Source: Pseudomonas leptonychotis
Lineage (GTDB): Bacteria; Pseudomonadota; Gammaproteobacteria; Pseudomonadales; Pseudomonadaceae
Length of the DNA stretch: 64,000 nucleotides
Direction of reading: 5' to 3'
NCBI RefSeq assembly: GCF_004920405.1
Contig: NZ_RFLV01000003.1
Location: forward strand, 1-64,000
Shown here piece by piece: positions 1 through 9,942 of this stretch (positions are counted from its first letter, which is position 1; the number at the start of each line of letters is the position of its first letter). The position numbers and the translations under genes were made by a program. Under the pieces are notes generated by a model. It did not search any database. It saw only the letters and a list, made by a program, of their open reading frames with translations, and had not been told where the DNA came from.

Positions 1-49
1 TCGACCGAAGCACCAACAGGATCAAACCACCACCCTGCCAGCCCGGCGC

Positions 50-104
50 ATTCTACGCAGCTTTCGCTGCTTTGCAACCCCTCTTTTAAATCTAACTTCT
101 TGTT
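50..104 (-). promoter_or_regulatory. Probable rRNA-operon (stable RNA) promoter reading off the left edge
   Basis: On the minus strand a -35-like TTGCAA (72-77) is followed after 16 bp by a -10 TAGAAT (50-55). A GC-rich discriminator comes next, and an A/T-rich UP-like stretch lies upstream (about 82-104). This arrangement is typical of pseudomonad rrn promoters. The transcribed bases (49 down to 1) contain no ORF and look like an rRNA leader. The RNA gene itself is outside the window, so its identity is inferred. Confidence 0.55.
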
Positions 105-248
105 TTACAAGGAGTTTAAGGAGCCGCATACGCCTGAAGAGGTGCGAATTATAGGGATTAACTATAGAAGGTCAATCCTTTATTACAGTTCTCCTTCAGG
201 AGCAGCCAATTCACGCGCACAAGCCCAAACCGCGTCGCCTGCAGAAAC

Positions 249-286
249 GACAAAGCCGTTGAAGCTGACGCTTCAACGGCTTTGTC
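249..286 (-). terminator. Hairpin terminator downstream of pssA
   Basis: A perfect 17-bp inverted repeat (249-265 and 270-286) surrounds a 4-base loop, 18 bases beyond the pssA stop. The U-tract on the minus strand is weak (a TTT). It separates pssA from the stable-RNA promoter at the window edge. Confidence 0.75.
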
Positions 287-304
287 GAGCCCACTAGGCT
301 CTTG

Positions 305-1117
305 TTACGCGCTTTTCACACGGCGCAGACGCAGCAGGTATTGGATAGGCCCAGAGGCGGCGTAAGCCAGAAAGATGATCAACAGAATGCGTGGCGGATC
401 ACTGAACACCACCGCAAACAGCAGCACTACCACAAGGATCGCCACAAAAGGCACACGCCCTTTTAGGTCTAAATCCTTAAAGCTGTTGTACTTGATATTG
501 CTGACCATCAACATGCCCGCAGCCGCCACCAGGATTGCCACAGCAAAGGCCATATTCGAGCCCTTGATACCGAAATCACTGAACGCCCACACGGTGCCCG
601 CCACTACACCGGCCGCCGCAGGGCTGGCCAGACCGATGAAGTAGCGCTTATCAGTACTGCCAATCTGCGTATTGAAGCGCGCTAAGCGCAGCGCAGCTCC
701 CGCCACATAGATAAAGGCCACCATCCAGCCGACCTTACCCATGCTACCCAGCGCCCACTCAAAGGCGAGCAGTGCCGGCGCCACACCAAAGGCGACCATA
801 TCGGACAACGAGTCGTACTCAGCACCAAAGGCGCTCTGGGTATTGGTCAGGCGCGCCACGCGACCATCCAACCCATCCAACACCATGGCCACGAATACCG
901 CCGCCGCCGCCACATAGAAGTTGCCGTTCATGGCATTGATGATGGCGTAGAAGCCGGCAAATAAATTAGCCGTGGTAAACAGGTTGGGCAGTAAGTAAAT
1001 ACCGCGATGACGGACCTTACGCCCCTCAGCGTCATGCCCCTCTTCTATATGCTCATCGATTGGCAGCAGACTTTCTGCTTCGCCGGAAGATTGGGGCTCA
1101 TCTGGACGTTCGTTCAT
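305..1117 (-). CDS. pssA: CDP-diacylglycerol--serine O-phosphatidyltransferase
   Basis: Makes phosphatidylserine from CDP-diacylglycerol and serine, the first step to phosphatidylethanolamine, at the inner membrane. The 270-residue product carries the CDP-alcohol phosphatidyltransferase signature: DGLDGRVAR, then G and two D residues in GAEYDSLSD, spaced as in D-x2-DG-x2-AR-x8-G-x3-D-x3-D. Several hydrophobic helices follow. The ATG at 1117 is chosen over an in-frame GTG at 1126 because an AAGG ribosome-binding site lies 8-9 bases before the ATG and would overlap the GTG. It lies downstream of ilvC on the same strand but a strong terminator separates them. Family assignment is firm. Confidence 0.95.
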   Translation of the reverse strand: MNERPDEPQSSGEAESLLPIDEHIEEGHDAEGRKVRHRGIYLLPNLFTTANLFAGFYAIINAMNGNFYVAAAAVFVAMVLDGLDGRVARLTNTQSAFGAEYDSLSDMVAFGVAPALLAFEWALGSMGKVGWMVAFIYVAGAALRLARFNTQIGSTDKRYFIGLASPAAAGVVAGTVWAFSDFGIKGSNMAFAVAILVAAAGMLMVSNIKYNSFKDLDLKGRVPFVAILVVVLLFAVVFSDPPRILLIIFLAYAASGPIQYLLRLRRVKSA

Positions 1118-1230
1118 GAACAACACCTTGCAACGGACTTGGAAAATTTCGACAGGCGCCGACCATCAGGGTTCACGCAGCGCCCATGCAATACCCAGGC
1201 TTTATACCAGAAGCCTTAGCGCACCATGAA

Positions 1231-1258
1231 AAAACGCGGCCATGGCCGCGTTTTTTTA
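1231..1258 (-). terminator. Intrinsic terminator after ilvC
   Basis: A CGCGGCC-ATGGCCGCG palindrome (1235-1250) has an A-run on its left (1229-1234) and a T-run on its right (1251-1257), so it can terminate on both strands. It sits 15 bases beyond the ilvC stop and before pssA. Confidence 0.9.
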
Positions 1259-1273
1259 TCACATCAACAGTGC

Positions 1274-2359
<1,086 letters not shown>

Positions 2360-2362
2360 TCA

Positions 2363-2386
2363 TTGCGTAAAATGATATATTTGCAA
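2363..2386. promoter_or_regulatory. Candidate IlvY operator in the ilvC/ilvY intergenic region
   Basis: The 123-bp gap between the divergent starts contains an imperfect inverted repeat, TTGC at 2363-2366 and GCAA at 2383-2386, with an A/T-rich centre. The half-sites resemble TTGC(A/G)-rich LysR-type operators. That IlvY binds here is inferred from the layout, not from a known consensus match. Confidence 0.4.
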
Positions 2387-2413
2387 CACAACATGCCGAT
2401 ATTAGAAATGATA

Positions 2414-3295
2414 ATGGACAACCACTCTCTTCGACTTTTTCTTTCTTTGGCCGATAACCTGCACTTCGGCAAGACCAGCCGCGAGCAGCACGTCAGTCCT
2501 TCCGCACTCAGCCGCAGCATAAAACAACTTGAGGACGAACTCGGCGCACCGTTGTTTTTACGCGATAACCGCTCGGTTCGATTGACCCGCGAGGGCATCC
2601 AGTTTCGCGAATATGCAAAAGAGGTAATAAGCGGCTGGCAAGCCATTCGCCAGGCCTTCAAACAGGATCAATTGGTTCTGCATGGGGAGCTTTCGCTGTA
2701 TTGCTCGGTAACGGCCAGCTACAGCTTTCTCTACGACATCCTGAGCAACTTTCGTCAGGACTACCCGCGCATTGAGATGAAGCTGCATACAGGTGACGCC
2801 GCTAAAGCCGTTGAGCGCATACAAGAAGGACTGGAAGACCTTGCCATCGGCGCCCGCCCCGATAGCCTGCCGCCCGGCATCGAGTTCCAGCCGATTGCCC
2901 GTTCCGAGCTGCGTTTTATTGGCCCACTGTCATCCCAGCTATTAACTGATGAGCAGCTGAAACACCCTAGCGCAGCCAATTGGCAGGATGTGCCGATGAT
3001 TCTCTCGGAAGAAGGCCTCGCGCGCACACGCACCGATCGCTGGCTAAAAAGCCACAACATCAAACCGCGTATTTACGCACAAGTCAGCGGTAACGAAGCC
3101 ATCGTCAGCATGGTCAGCCTCGGTTTTGGCATTGGCGTAGTCCCGCAAATCGTACTCGACAACAGCCCACTGACTGCCCGCATCCGCACCTACGACATCC
3201 AACCACCGCTAACTGCTTACGATATCGGCCTGTTCGCGCTGGAGAAACGCCTTAAGGATCCGCTGATCAACGCCTTCTGGAATCGCCAACGCTAA
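2414..3295 (+). CDS. ilvY: LysR-family activator of ilvC (IlvY)
   Basis: A 293-residue LysR-type regulator. The N-terminal winged helix (about residues 1-60) contains HFGKTSREQHVSPSALSRSI and the LFLRDNR wing. The effector domain matches enteric IlvY in remembered stretches such as CSVTASYSFL, the LHTGDAAKA segment and GFGIGVVPQIVLDNSP. IlvY binds acetolactate or acetohydroxybutyrate and activates the divergent ilvC. The start MDNHSLRLFL at 2414 is preferred because it begins at the usual LysR N-terminus; the longer frame adds non-conserved residues. It lies between ilvC and ilvH, which I recall as adjacent in P. aeruginosa. Confidence 0.88.
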   Translation: MDNHSLRLFLSLADNLHFGKTSREQHVSPSALSRSIKQLEDELGAPLFLRDNRSVRLTREGIQFREYAKEVISGWQAIRQAFKQDQLVLHGELSLYCSVTASYSFLYDILSNFRQDYPRIEMKLHTGDAAKAVERIQEGLEDLAIGARPDSLPPGIEFQPIARSELRFIGPLSSQLLTDEQLKHPSAANWQDVPMILSEEGLARTRTDRWLKSHNIKPRIYAQVSGNEAIVSMVSLGFGIGVVPQIVLDNSPLTARIRTYDIQPPLTAYDIGLFALEKRLKDPLINAFWNRQR

Positions 3296-3330
3296 ACGCT
3301 GGAAGCGAGGCATTTCCCCAAAACGCAAAA

Positions 3331-3359
3331 AGCCCTCAGGAGGTATTCTCCCGAGGGCT
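3331..3359. terminator. Bidirectional terminator between ilvY and ilvH
   Basis: Stem AGCCCTC-x-GGAG pairs with CTCC-x-GAGGGCT, giving 11 bp with one mismatch. It is flanked by A-rich sequence on the left and TTTT on the right. It sits between convergent ilvY (ending 3295) and ilvH (ending 3384). Confidence 0.88.
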
Positions 3360-3383
3360 TTTCGTTTTATCAGTGCAACGCTA

Positions 3384-3875
3384 TCAGATGCTAAGCACCT
3401 TATCGCCGCGAGCAATGCCGGTTACACCACTGCGCACAGTTTCCAGAATCGAAGCGGTGCCGACAGCCTGAATAAAGCTGTCCAGCTTGTCGCTCGTACC
3501 AGCTAACTGGATGGTGTAGACGCTGCTCGTAACATCCACGATCTGCCCACGAAAGATATCGGTGGTGCGCTTGACCTCGGCGCGTTGAGCGCCAGTAGCC
3601 TTGACCTTCACCAACATCAATTCACGCTCGACGTGAGCGCTTTCCGACAGGTCGACCAGTTTGACCACTTCAACCAGTTTGTTGAGGTTTTTAGTGATCT
3701 GTTCGATGACATCGTCGTGCCCAACTGTAGTCAACGTCAGACGCGACAATGTCGGGTCTTCGGTCGGCGCGACAGTAAGGCTTTCGATGTTGTAGTTGCG
3801 CTGCGAGAACAGACCCACCACACGAGACAACGCGCCAGGCTCGTTTTCCAGCAACAGGGAAATAATGTGTCGCAT
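3384..3875 (-). CDS. ilvH: Acetolactate synthase small (regulatory) subunit
   Basis: Regulatory subunit of acetohydroxyacid synthase. It stimulates the large subunit and confers valine feedback inhibition. The 163-residue product starts MRHIISLLLENEPGALSRVV, a typical ACT domain (about residues 4-78), followed by the ACT-like C-terminal domain. The ATG at 3875 is used because the upstream in-frame extension would overlap ilvI and is not conserved. It begins 2 bases before the ilvI stop is cleared (intercistronic gap 3876-3877), so the two are almost certainly co-transcribed. Confidence 0.95.
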   Translation of the reverse strand: MRHIISLLLENEPGALSRVVGLFSQRNYNIESLTVAPTEDPTLSRLTLTTVGHDDVIEQITKNLNKLVEVVKLVDLSESAHVERELMLVKVKATGAQRAEVKRTTDIFRGQIVDVTSSVYTIQLAGTSDKLDSFIQAVGTASILETVRSGVTGIARGDKVLSI

Positions 3876-3877
3876 GA

Positions 3878-5602
3878 TTAGGTACGCTCCGTCTTGCTCA
3901 GCCACATATCTCGCATTGCACCGTCTTTGATCTGCATCGGGTAGACGTGCTCACTGGTATCAACCTGGATATCGAGGAACACCAGGCGATCTTTCATCGC
4001 GAAGGCCTCCTCCATCATCGGCTTCAGGTCTTTCAGATCAGTGATGCGCATGCCAACGTGGCCATAGGCCTCAGCCAACTTGACGAAGTCTGGCAACGAC
4101 TCCATGTAAGAGTGCGAGTGACGACTGCTGTACATCATGTCCTGCCACTGGCGCACCATACCCAGCACGCCGTTGTTCAGGTTGACGATTTTCACCGGCA
4201 AACCGTATTGCAGGCAGGTGGACAACTCCTGGATGTTCATCTGGATGCTGCCTTCACCGGTCACGCAGGCGACCTCGTCATCCGGGAAGCTCAACTTAAC
4301 GCCCATCGCCGCTGGGAAACCAAAGCCCATGGTGCCCAGGCCGCCGGAGTTGATCCAACGGTTTGGCTTGTTGAAGCGGTAGTACTGCGCCGCGAACATC
4401 TGATGCTGACCTACGTCGGAGGTGACGAATGCGTCGCCGCCGGTGACTTCGGACAGGGTTTCGATCACGGTTTGCGGCTTGATGATGATGCCGTCGCCCT
4501 TGTCGTAAGGGAACATGATACGACCGCCGCGCCACTCTTCGATCTGTTTCCACCAGCTCGACAGTGCTTCTTTATTCAGCTGCTCACCGATCTCTTTAAG
4601 GATCGCGACCATCTCGGTCATGACGCTATCAACGGGGCCGACAATTGGAATGTCGGCCTTGATGGTTTTGGAAATGGACGCTGGGTCGATATCGACATGA
4701 ATGATCTTGGCGTTCGGGCAGAACTTGCTCGCGCCGTTGATCACACGGTCATCGAAACGCGCGCCAACCGCTAAGATCACATCAGCGTGGTGCATGGCCA
4801 GGTTAGCGGTGTAGCTGCCGTGCATACCGAGCATGCCGAGAAACTGGCGATCGGTACCCGGATAGCCACCCAAGCCCATCAGAGTATTAGTCACGGGCAG
4901 ATTGAGCATCTGTGCGAGCTCAGTCAGCGGCGCTGCAGCACCGCCCATGATCACACCGCCACCGGAGTAGATGATTGGGCGCTTGGCTGTCAGCAGCAAT
5001 TCGGCTGCCTTGCGGATCTGCCCCGAATGCCCGCGCAATGCTGGGCTGTAGGAGCGCAGCTTGACCTTCTTCGGATAGACGTACTCGAACTTCTCGGCCG
5101 GATTGGTCATGTCCTTAGGAATATCTACGACCACCGGGCCGGGACGACCGGACTGCGCCAGGTAGAAGGCTTTTTTCAAGACCTCCGGAATTTCCGCAGC
5201 GTTTTTGATCATGAAGCTGTGCTTCACGATAGGCCGCGAGATACCAATCATGTCGGTTTCCTGGAAGGCATCAGTACCGACCATGTTGCTGGGCACCTGG
5301 CCAGACAACACCACCATTGGAATCGAATCCATATAGGCAGTGGCGATACCGGTAATGGCATTGGTCGCACCAGGGCCAGAAGTTACCAGCACCACACCGG
5401 CTTTACCGGTGGCACGGGCATAACCGTCAGCCATGTGAGTTGCCGCTTGCTCGTGACGAACCAGGATGTGATTCACTTCCGGCTCTTTGAACAGGGCATC
5501 GTAGATATGCAGCAGAGCACCACCAGGGTACCCATAGATGTTCTTAACGCCTTCGTCACGCAAAAAGCGGACGACCATTTCAGCGCCGGATAAAAGCTCC
5601 AC
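3878..5602 (-). CDS. ilvI: Acetolactate synthase large (catalytic) subunit
   Basis: ThDP-dependent enzyme condensing pyruvate with pyruvate or 2-oxobutyrate, the first common step to valine, leucine and isoleucine. The 574-residue product shows YGYPGGA, the catalytic-glutamate segment [16 protein letters not shown] (about residues 44-59), a central FAD-binding domain and the ThDP motif beginning [12 protein letters not shown] and ending LNN. The start is taken as the GTG at 5602 (MELLSG), with AGAGG 8 bases upstream. A GTG three codons earlier at 5611 would overlap that ribosome-binding site. It is first in the ilvIH operon. Confidence 0.95.
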   Translation of the reverse strand: MELLSGAEMVVRFLRDEGVKNIYGYPGGALLHIYDALFKEPEVNHILVRHEQAATHMADGYARATGKAGVVLVTSGPGATNAITGIATAYMDSIPMVVLSGQVPSNMVGTDAFQETDMIGISRPIVKHSFMIKNAAEIPEVLKKAFYLAQSGRPGPVVVDIPKDMTNPAEKFEYVYPKKVKLRSYSPALRGHSGQIRKAAELLLTAKRPIIYSGGGVIMGGAAAPLTELAQMLNLPVTNTLMGLGGYPGTDRQFLGMLGMHGSYTANLAMHHADVILAVGARFDDRVINGASKFCPNAKIIHVDIDPASISKTIKADIPIVGPVDSVMTEMVAILKEIGEQLNKEALSSWWKQIEEWRGGRIMFPYDKGDGIIIKPQTVIETLSEVTGGDAFVTSDVGQHQMFAAQYYRFNKPNRWINSGGLGTMGFGFPAAMGVKLSFPDDEVACVTGEGSIQMNIQELSTCLQYGLPVKIVNLNNGVLGMVRQWQDMMYSSRHSHSYMESLPDFVKLAEAYGHVGMRITDLKDLKPMMEEAFAMKDRLVFLDIQVDTSEHVYPMQIKDGAMRDMWLSKTERT

Positions 5603-6009
5603 GTTGTTCACCTCTAAAACGCCAGAAAACCGCCCACCAATATGGACGGCCTAAGATAGGTTTACTGCCAGCAGAGCATGAGCGACGGTGGTCGCCGACT
5701 ACGTCAGCTACAACTGAGCAAGTATTGGGAACGCTCCTTGGTGTTGCGGAACTTTCCCACCCAGCGCGAGGTAACGCGTTGCGGGTGTAACAGGTCGGCG
5801 CGGGTGTGCGCCTCATGTCTGCTGAGCTAAAGCCTGCTTGCGGCGGACTCCACTACAGCGAACGTGGAATTGTTGGGATTCGTCGAGGCCAAGTCAAGTA
5901 ATCCGTGAGCGAATCTGCAATCTTCTGCTGTGACGCAGCGCAGGATGACGATTCCAACATTTTGGTTATAGTAGTCAGCAGGTACCGCAGCTCAACATAA
6001 GGAAACAGC
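5603..6009. other. ilvI upstream region, no gene recognised
   Basis: About 400 bp between ilvI and the DUF4124 gene. It must hold the ilvIH promoter on the minus strand and the promoter of the plus-strand gene at 6010. I looked for a leader peptide rich in Leu/Ile/Val codons, which would indicate attenuation, and found none. The only overlapping frame (5580-5816, minus) has no such run. No strong terminator is seen. Confidence 0.4.
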
Positions 6010-6453
6010 ATGCGCCGCATGATTATCACCAGCAGCTTGCTGCTCGCCATGAGCGCAACCGCCATGGCCAGCCAGGTTTACAAGTGGGTTGACGAAAAAG
6101 GCGTGACGCACTTCAGCGCCCAGCCGCCGCAAGGCCAGCAAGCCACCAGCGTCAACACCGCCACACCTCAGCCCAAGCCTGCACCTGCTGAAGCATCCAA
6201 GGCAGCGCCGACTTTCGAGAGCATTGCTGATCCCGAGCAGGCGGCCATTGATGAGAAGGTCAAGCAGGAGGTTGTCGCTAAGGAAGCCGAGCGCAAGAAG
6301 TACTGCGCAGACGTACGCACTAACCTCGCGCAACTGGAAAACAACCCTCGCGTTCGCGTAGAAGTTGACGGCGAAATACGTCGATTGAGCGAAGAAGAGC
6401 GGCAAGCGCGCATTACTGAAGCGCAGAAGTCGATTAGCGACAACTGCAAGTAA
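6010..6453 (+). CDS. Exported DUF4124-domain protein
   Basis: A 147-residue protein of unknown function. A signal peptide (about residues 1-20, ending ATAMA) is followed by the DUF4124 core YKWVDEKGVTHFSAQPP. A Pro/Ala/Gln-rich linker and a charged, probably helical C-terminus follow, ending with conserved Arg/Glu and a Cys near the end. DUF4124 proteins are common exported proteins in pseudomonads; the role is unknown. AAGGA lies 6 bases before the ATG. It stands alone, with the next gene on the other strand. Confidence 0.8.
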   Translation: MRRMIITSSLLLAMSATAMASQVYKWVDEKGVTHFSAQPPQGQQATSVNTATPQPKPAPAEASKAAPTFESIADPEQAAIDEKVKQEVVAKEAERKKYCADVRTNLAQLENNPRVRVEVDGEIRRLSEEERQARITEAQKSISDNCK

Positions 6454-6468
6454 GCCGATTGGTGCGAC

Positions 6469-6798
6469 TCAGGTCGCACCCACAATCAGCTGATCGAATT
6501 CACCCAAAAGCTTGATCAGCTGACCTGCTTTTTTTAGCTGTCCACCATAGACCTGTTCAGCCATCGGCTGAATCCCCGAGACACTGGGCAGCACCGCGCC
6601 CGCCTCCAACAACTGCTTCATCCGCGGCAAAAACATCCACTGCAGCCATTGCTCGAACGCCAACGTATCGACACAAAACGGCTGCTCACTGGACAACGCA
6701 TCGAGGCTGGGGGCTTGCGCCTGCCACCAACCCTGCACGCGCAGTTCACGCTCGATCAGCAACAACTGCTCGGCCAGTGCAGACACGCGCGCATCCAT
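6469..6798 (-). CDS. YqcC-family (DUF446) protein
   Basis: A 109-residue, mainly helical soluble protein. The pattern LLLIERELRVQGWW near the start, then FEQWLQWMFLPRM and the C-terminal LLGEFDQLI, is that of the YqcC/DUF446 family, whose biochemical role is not established. Its ATG overlaps the stop of the upstream TPR lipoprotein gene (TGATG), so the two are translationally coupled. Confidence 0.8.
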   Translation of the reverse strand: MDARVSALAEQLLLIERELRVQGWWQAQAPSLDALSSEQPFCVDTLAFEQWLQWMFLPRMKQLLEAGAVLPSVSGIQPMAEQVYGGQLKKAGQLIKLLGEFDQLIVGAT

Positions 6799-7490
6799 CA
6801 GAGATTAACTCGCGCCTGCTCGCGAGCTTGCGCTGCGCCTGCAGCATCGCCCTGACGCTCGCGCGCTTGAGCTATCAGATTCCACAAACTGGCCTGCAGA
6901 GCCGGGCGACCACTGGAGTAGCTCAGGCCACGGCGCGCGAACTGCTCAGCCTGCGCGGCATCGCCTTGGGCTAAACGTACTTCAGCAAGCTTATAGAGCA
7001 CCTGCGGTTCGCGCGGCGCAATGCGCTGGGCGCGCTCCAGACTCGACGCAGCACCATTGAGGTCACCACCACCCTGCTGCTGCTGCGCAGTGGTCAGCAA
7101 CGCCAGCACAGGGCCGTCCAACTGCTCATCCATGGACAAGCCGCCGCTAGGAATACCACTCGGCGCAGGGGCCGAATAACCGCCTTGAGGCGCTGCAGAA
7201 GGCGTACTGCTCCAGGGCTGGCTACTGCCGCTGGTATCCAGCGGTGCATTACCTGCCGGGAATGATTGAATCGGCGCGGAGCTACCACCTGGCACCATCA
7301 CCACCACACCAGAATCTTCTGGCAGCGCTTGAGGTTGAGCGGACGGAGCACTATAGCCCCCCGGGGTACCAGACTGTGCGCCTGCAACCGCAGTACCGCC
7401 CTCAACTACAGGAATCGAGCCGCGCGGCACACTGCTACAACCAGCCAGTACCAGCGAAACCGTTACAGCTGGAATCAACCACTTATTCAC
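6798..7490 (-). CDS. TPR-containing lipoprotein downstream of PBP1b
   Basis: A 230-residue lipoprotein. A signal peptide with lipobox LAGC (Cys18) is followed by a long Gly/Pro/Ser/Ala-rich low-complexity region (about 20-120). At least two TPR-like helix pairs follow (about 130-225: LERAQRIAPREPQVLYKLAEVRLAQGD). The start is a GTG at 7490 with AGAGGG upstream. It lies 16 bases after mrcB on the same strand and is probably in one operon. By position it may assist PBP1b, as LpoB does in enterics, but it has no LpoB-like fold that I can see, so that role is only inference. Confidence 0.75.
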   Translation of the reverse strand: MNKWLIPAVTVSLVLAGCSSVPRGSIPVVEGGTAVAGAQSGTPGGYSAPSAQPQALPEDSGVVVMVPGGSSAPIQSFPAGNAPLDTSGSSQPWSSTPSAAPQGGYSAPAPSGIPSGGLSMDEQLDGPVLALLTTAQQQQGGGDLNGAASSLERAQRIAPREPQVLYKLAEVRLAQGDAAQAEQFARRGLSYSSGRPALQASLWNLIAQARERQGDAAGAAQAREQARVNL

Positions 7491-7506
7491 GTCACACCCT
7501 CTTCAC

Positions 7507-9825
7507 TTAATCCAACCAGCCGCGTACCCAATCCATCACTTCATTGACCGGCGCCTGAATACCACAGGCCGGCCCGGCGACGGGTTGGCTGCCGCGAATA
7601 TACGGCATCTGCACTGCATTCGGACAACTCGGGTCAGTACCCTGCCCACTGCTGGCATCCACCCAGGCCTGCACCACGTTATCCGGCACTGGCATATCCA
7701 GCGGCAGCGGGTCAGCCTTGCGCATAAAGTCAGTCCACACCTGCAGCGCACCGGTCGCACCGGTTAGCGGCGTCGGGCCGTTGTCATCACGCCCCAGCCA
7801 CACCACCGCCAAAACATCCTGACTAAAACCGGCAAACCAGCTGTCACGTGAGTCGTTACTGGTACCGGTTTTGCCCGCCAACGCCAATGAGCGCGGCAAC
7901 TGGCTGTACACCGAACGCCCGGTACCTTCAGACATCGTGCGTTGCATGGCGTTCTGCAGCAGGTAGATGGCGCCGCTGTCAAAGCGCTGCTGAATTTGAT
8001 ACGGGTAACGCTTGAGCGGCTCGCCTTCGGCCGTCAACACGTTGCGAATACCGCGCAATGGCGTATTAAAGCCGCCATTGGCCAGGGTCTGGTACATGTT
8101 CGCCACACTCATCGGGCTCAACCCACCAGCCCCTAGCAACATCGACGGATACGCCGGCCAGTTTTGCTCGACACCCAAACGATTCATGGTCTTGAGCACT
8201 TCAGGCACGCCTATTTCCAATCCTAACTTGGCGGTCGACAGGTTGTAGGAGTTGACCAAGCCTTGGTATAGATAAATCGTGCCATGGGCCTTGCGGTCAT
8301 AGTTCTGCGGGCTCCAGACCTGGCCATCCTGGCCTTTGATCGAGAACGACTGATCTTCGAGCAGGCTGGTCAAGGTGTACTGGCTCGGACGCTCCAGTGC
8401 CGTCAGATAGATCGCAGGCTTGATCAACGAACCAATCGGCCGCACCGCATCCAGCGCCCGATTGAAACCGGCAAAGCGCGGCTGACGGCTACCAATCATG
8501 GCCTGCACCTCACCGCTTTCAGGGCTAGTGACCACCATCCCCGCCTCAACCTGATCGACCCCCTTGCGCCCCGACAGCCGCTTCAGGGTGTCAGCCAAGG
8601 CACTCTCGGCTTTGAGCTGCATAATCGGATCGAAACTGGTGAAGATGCGCAAACCTTCCTCGGTCAGGTCCTGCTCCTGGTAGTCCTCGCGCAGCTGGCG
8701 CTTGACCAGATCGAGGAAGGCCGGGAATGAGCTATCCGCCAAAGTCCCTCGACGGGTAATGCCGAGCGATTTCTGCTTCGCTGCTTCTACCTCTTCGACA
8801 CTGGCCACACCCTGCGCGGCCAGTACATCAAGCACCAGATTGCGCCGCTCCAGCGCGCGCTCGGGGTTGCGCCGCGGATTGTAGTACGTCGGTCCTTTGA
8901 CCATACCCACCAGCAGCGCCACCTGATCAAGCTTCAATTCAGACAGTGGCTGGCTGAAGAAGTACTGGCTGGCCAGGCCAAAGCCGTGCACTGCACGCTG
9001 ACCATCCTGACCGAGGAACACTTCATTGAGGTACGCCTCAAGAATGTCTTTCTTCTCGTAATGCAGCTCCAGCAACACCGCCATCATCGCTTCTGTGGCT
9101 TTACGAACCAGAGTGCGCTCATTGGTCAGGTAGAAGTTCTTCACCAGCTGCTGGGTCAGGGTGCTGCCGCCCTGGCGCAATTGACCCGCGGTGGCGTTGA
9201 TCCATACCGCGCGAGCAATGCCCTTGGGCGACACGCCGAAGTGATTGAAGAACTCACGGTCTTCAATCGCCACTAAGGTTTCCACCAGATAGGGTGGTAC
9301 CTGCTCCAGCTTGATCAGCACCCGGTCTTCTTGATGCGCCGGGTACAAACCGCCGATCAGCAGCGGCTCAAGCCGCGCCACCGCCAGATTGCCGCCGCCA
9401 GCCTGAGTCAGGCCCGCAACATAGTCACCGGAGAAACGCACACGCACGCGCTGCGATGGCTCAACACTTTCATAGAACTGAAAACCGCGCGAATGCAGCT
9501 CGATATTGTTGCCCGCCACTGAAACGCCGCCAGGTCCGGCCACCGCGCTTTCGCGGCGATAGCCCAGAGCATCCAGCTCCTTGAGGAAGTCATCCTTGGC
9601 CAGCTTCTGCCCAACGAATAGCTCCAACGGCCTGGCATAGACCTTGGCGGGCACAGTCCAGCGCTTGCCGGAGAATTTCTCCTGCACCACTGCATCGAGG
9701 TAAACCGCAAACACGGCGAGCACCACCAGGCCAACCAGGCTGAGCTTGATAGCCCAGCCCAACCAGGGGCGCATACCGCCAGAGCGGCGTTTAGAACGGG
9801 GTCGGGAAGATCGGGTACGAGTCAT
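7507..9825 (-). CDS. mrcB: Penicillin-binding protein 1B (bifunctional transglycosylase/transpeptidase)
   Basis: Class A PBP that polymerises and cross-links peptidoglycan. The 772-residue protein has a basic cytoplasmic N-terminus, a TM helix (about 22-45), a UB2H-like segment, then a GT51 domain with EDREFFNHFG (catalytic Glu) and RQGGSTLTQQLVKN. The transpeptidase domain has SxxK in GSLIKP, SxN in NSYNLS and KTG in AGKTGTSND. Length and motif order match PBP1b. It is first gene of a three-gene minus-strand operon with the TPR lipoprotein and YqcC protein. Confidence 0.95.
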   Translation of the reverse strand: MTRTRSSRPRSKRRSGGMRPWLGWAIKLSLVGLVVLAVFAVYLDAVVQEKFSGKRWTVPAKVYARPLELFVGQKLAKDDFLKELDALGYRRESAVAGPGGVSVAGNNIELHSRGFQFYESVEPSQRVRVRFSGDYVAGLTQAGGGNLAVARLEPLLIGGLYPAHQEDRVLIKLEQVPPYLVETLVAIEDREFFNHFGVSPKGIARAVWINATAGQLRQGGSTLTQQLVKNFYLTNERTLVRKATEAMMAVLLELHYEKKDILEAYLNEVFLGQDGQRAVHGFGLASQYFFSQPLSELKLDQVALLVGMVKGPTYYNPRRNPERALERRNLVLDVLAAQGVASVEEVEAAKQKSLGITRRGTLADSSFPAFLDLVKRQLREDYQEQDLTEEGLRIFTSFDPIMQLKAESALADTLKRLSGRKGVDQVEAGMVVTSPESGEVQAMIGSRQPRFAGFNRALDAVRPIGSLIKPAIYLTALERPSQYTLTSLLEDQSFSIKGQDGQVWSPQNYDRKAHGTIYLYQGLVNSYNLSTAKLGLEIGVPEVLKTMNRLGVEQNWPAYPSMLLGAGGLSPMSVANMYQTLANGGFNTPLRGIRNVLTAEGEPLKRYPYQIQQRFDSGAIYLLQNAMQRTMSEGTGRSVYSQLPRSLALAGKTGTSNDSRDSWFAGFSQDVLAVVWLGRDDNGPTPLTGATGALQVWTDFMRKADPLPLDMPVPDNVVQAWVDASSGQGTDPSCPNAVQMPYIRGSQPVAGPACGIQAPVNEVMDWVRGWLD

Positions 9826-9942
9826 GGCGCGGCATTATACGCACTTTGCCCACTTGCCAGCAGGTCGTAGCAGCGGTTTGCAGACGGCCGTTGAGCGGCC
9901 ATAATGGCCGCCTCTTTTTCAGCACAACGCCAAGGATCGCCC

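Noticed and set aside
100..297. 65-codon plus-strand frame at the left edge
   Set aside because: It runs through the pssA terminator hairpin and the rrn UP-element, so it is noncoding.
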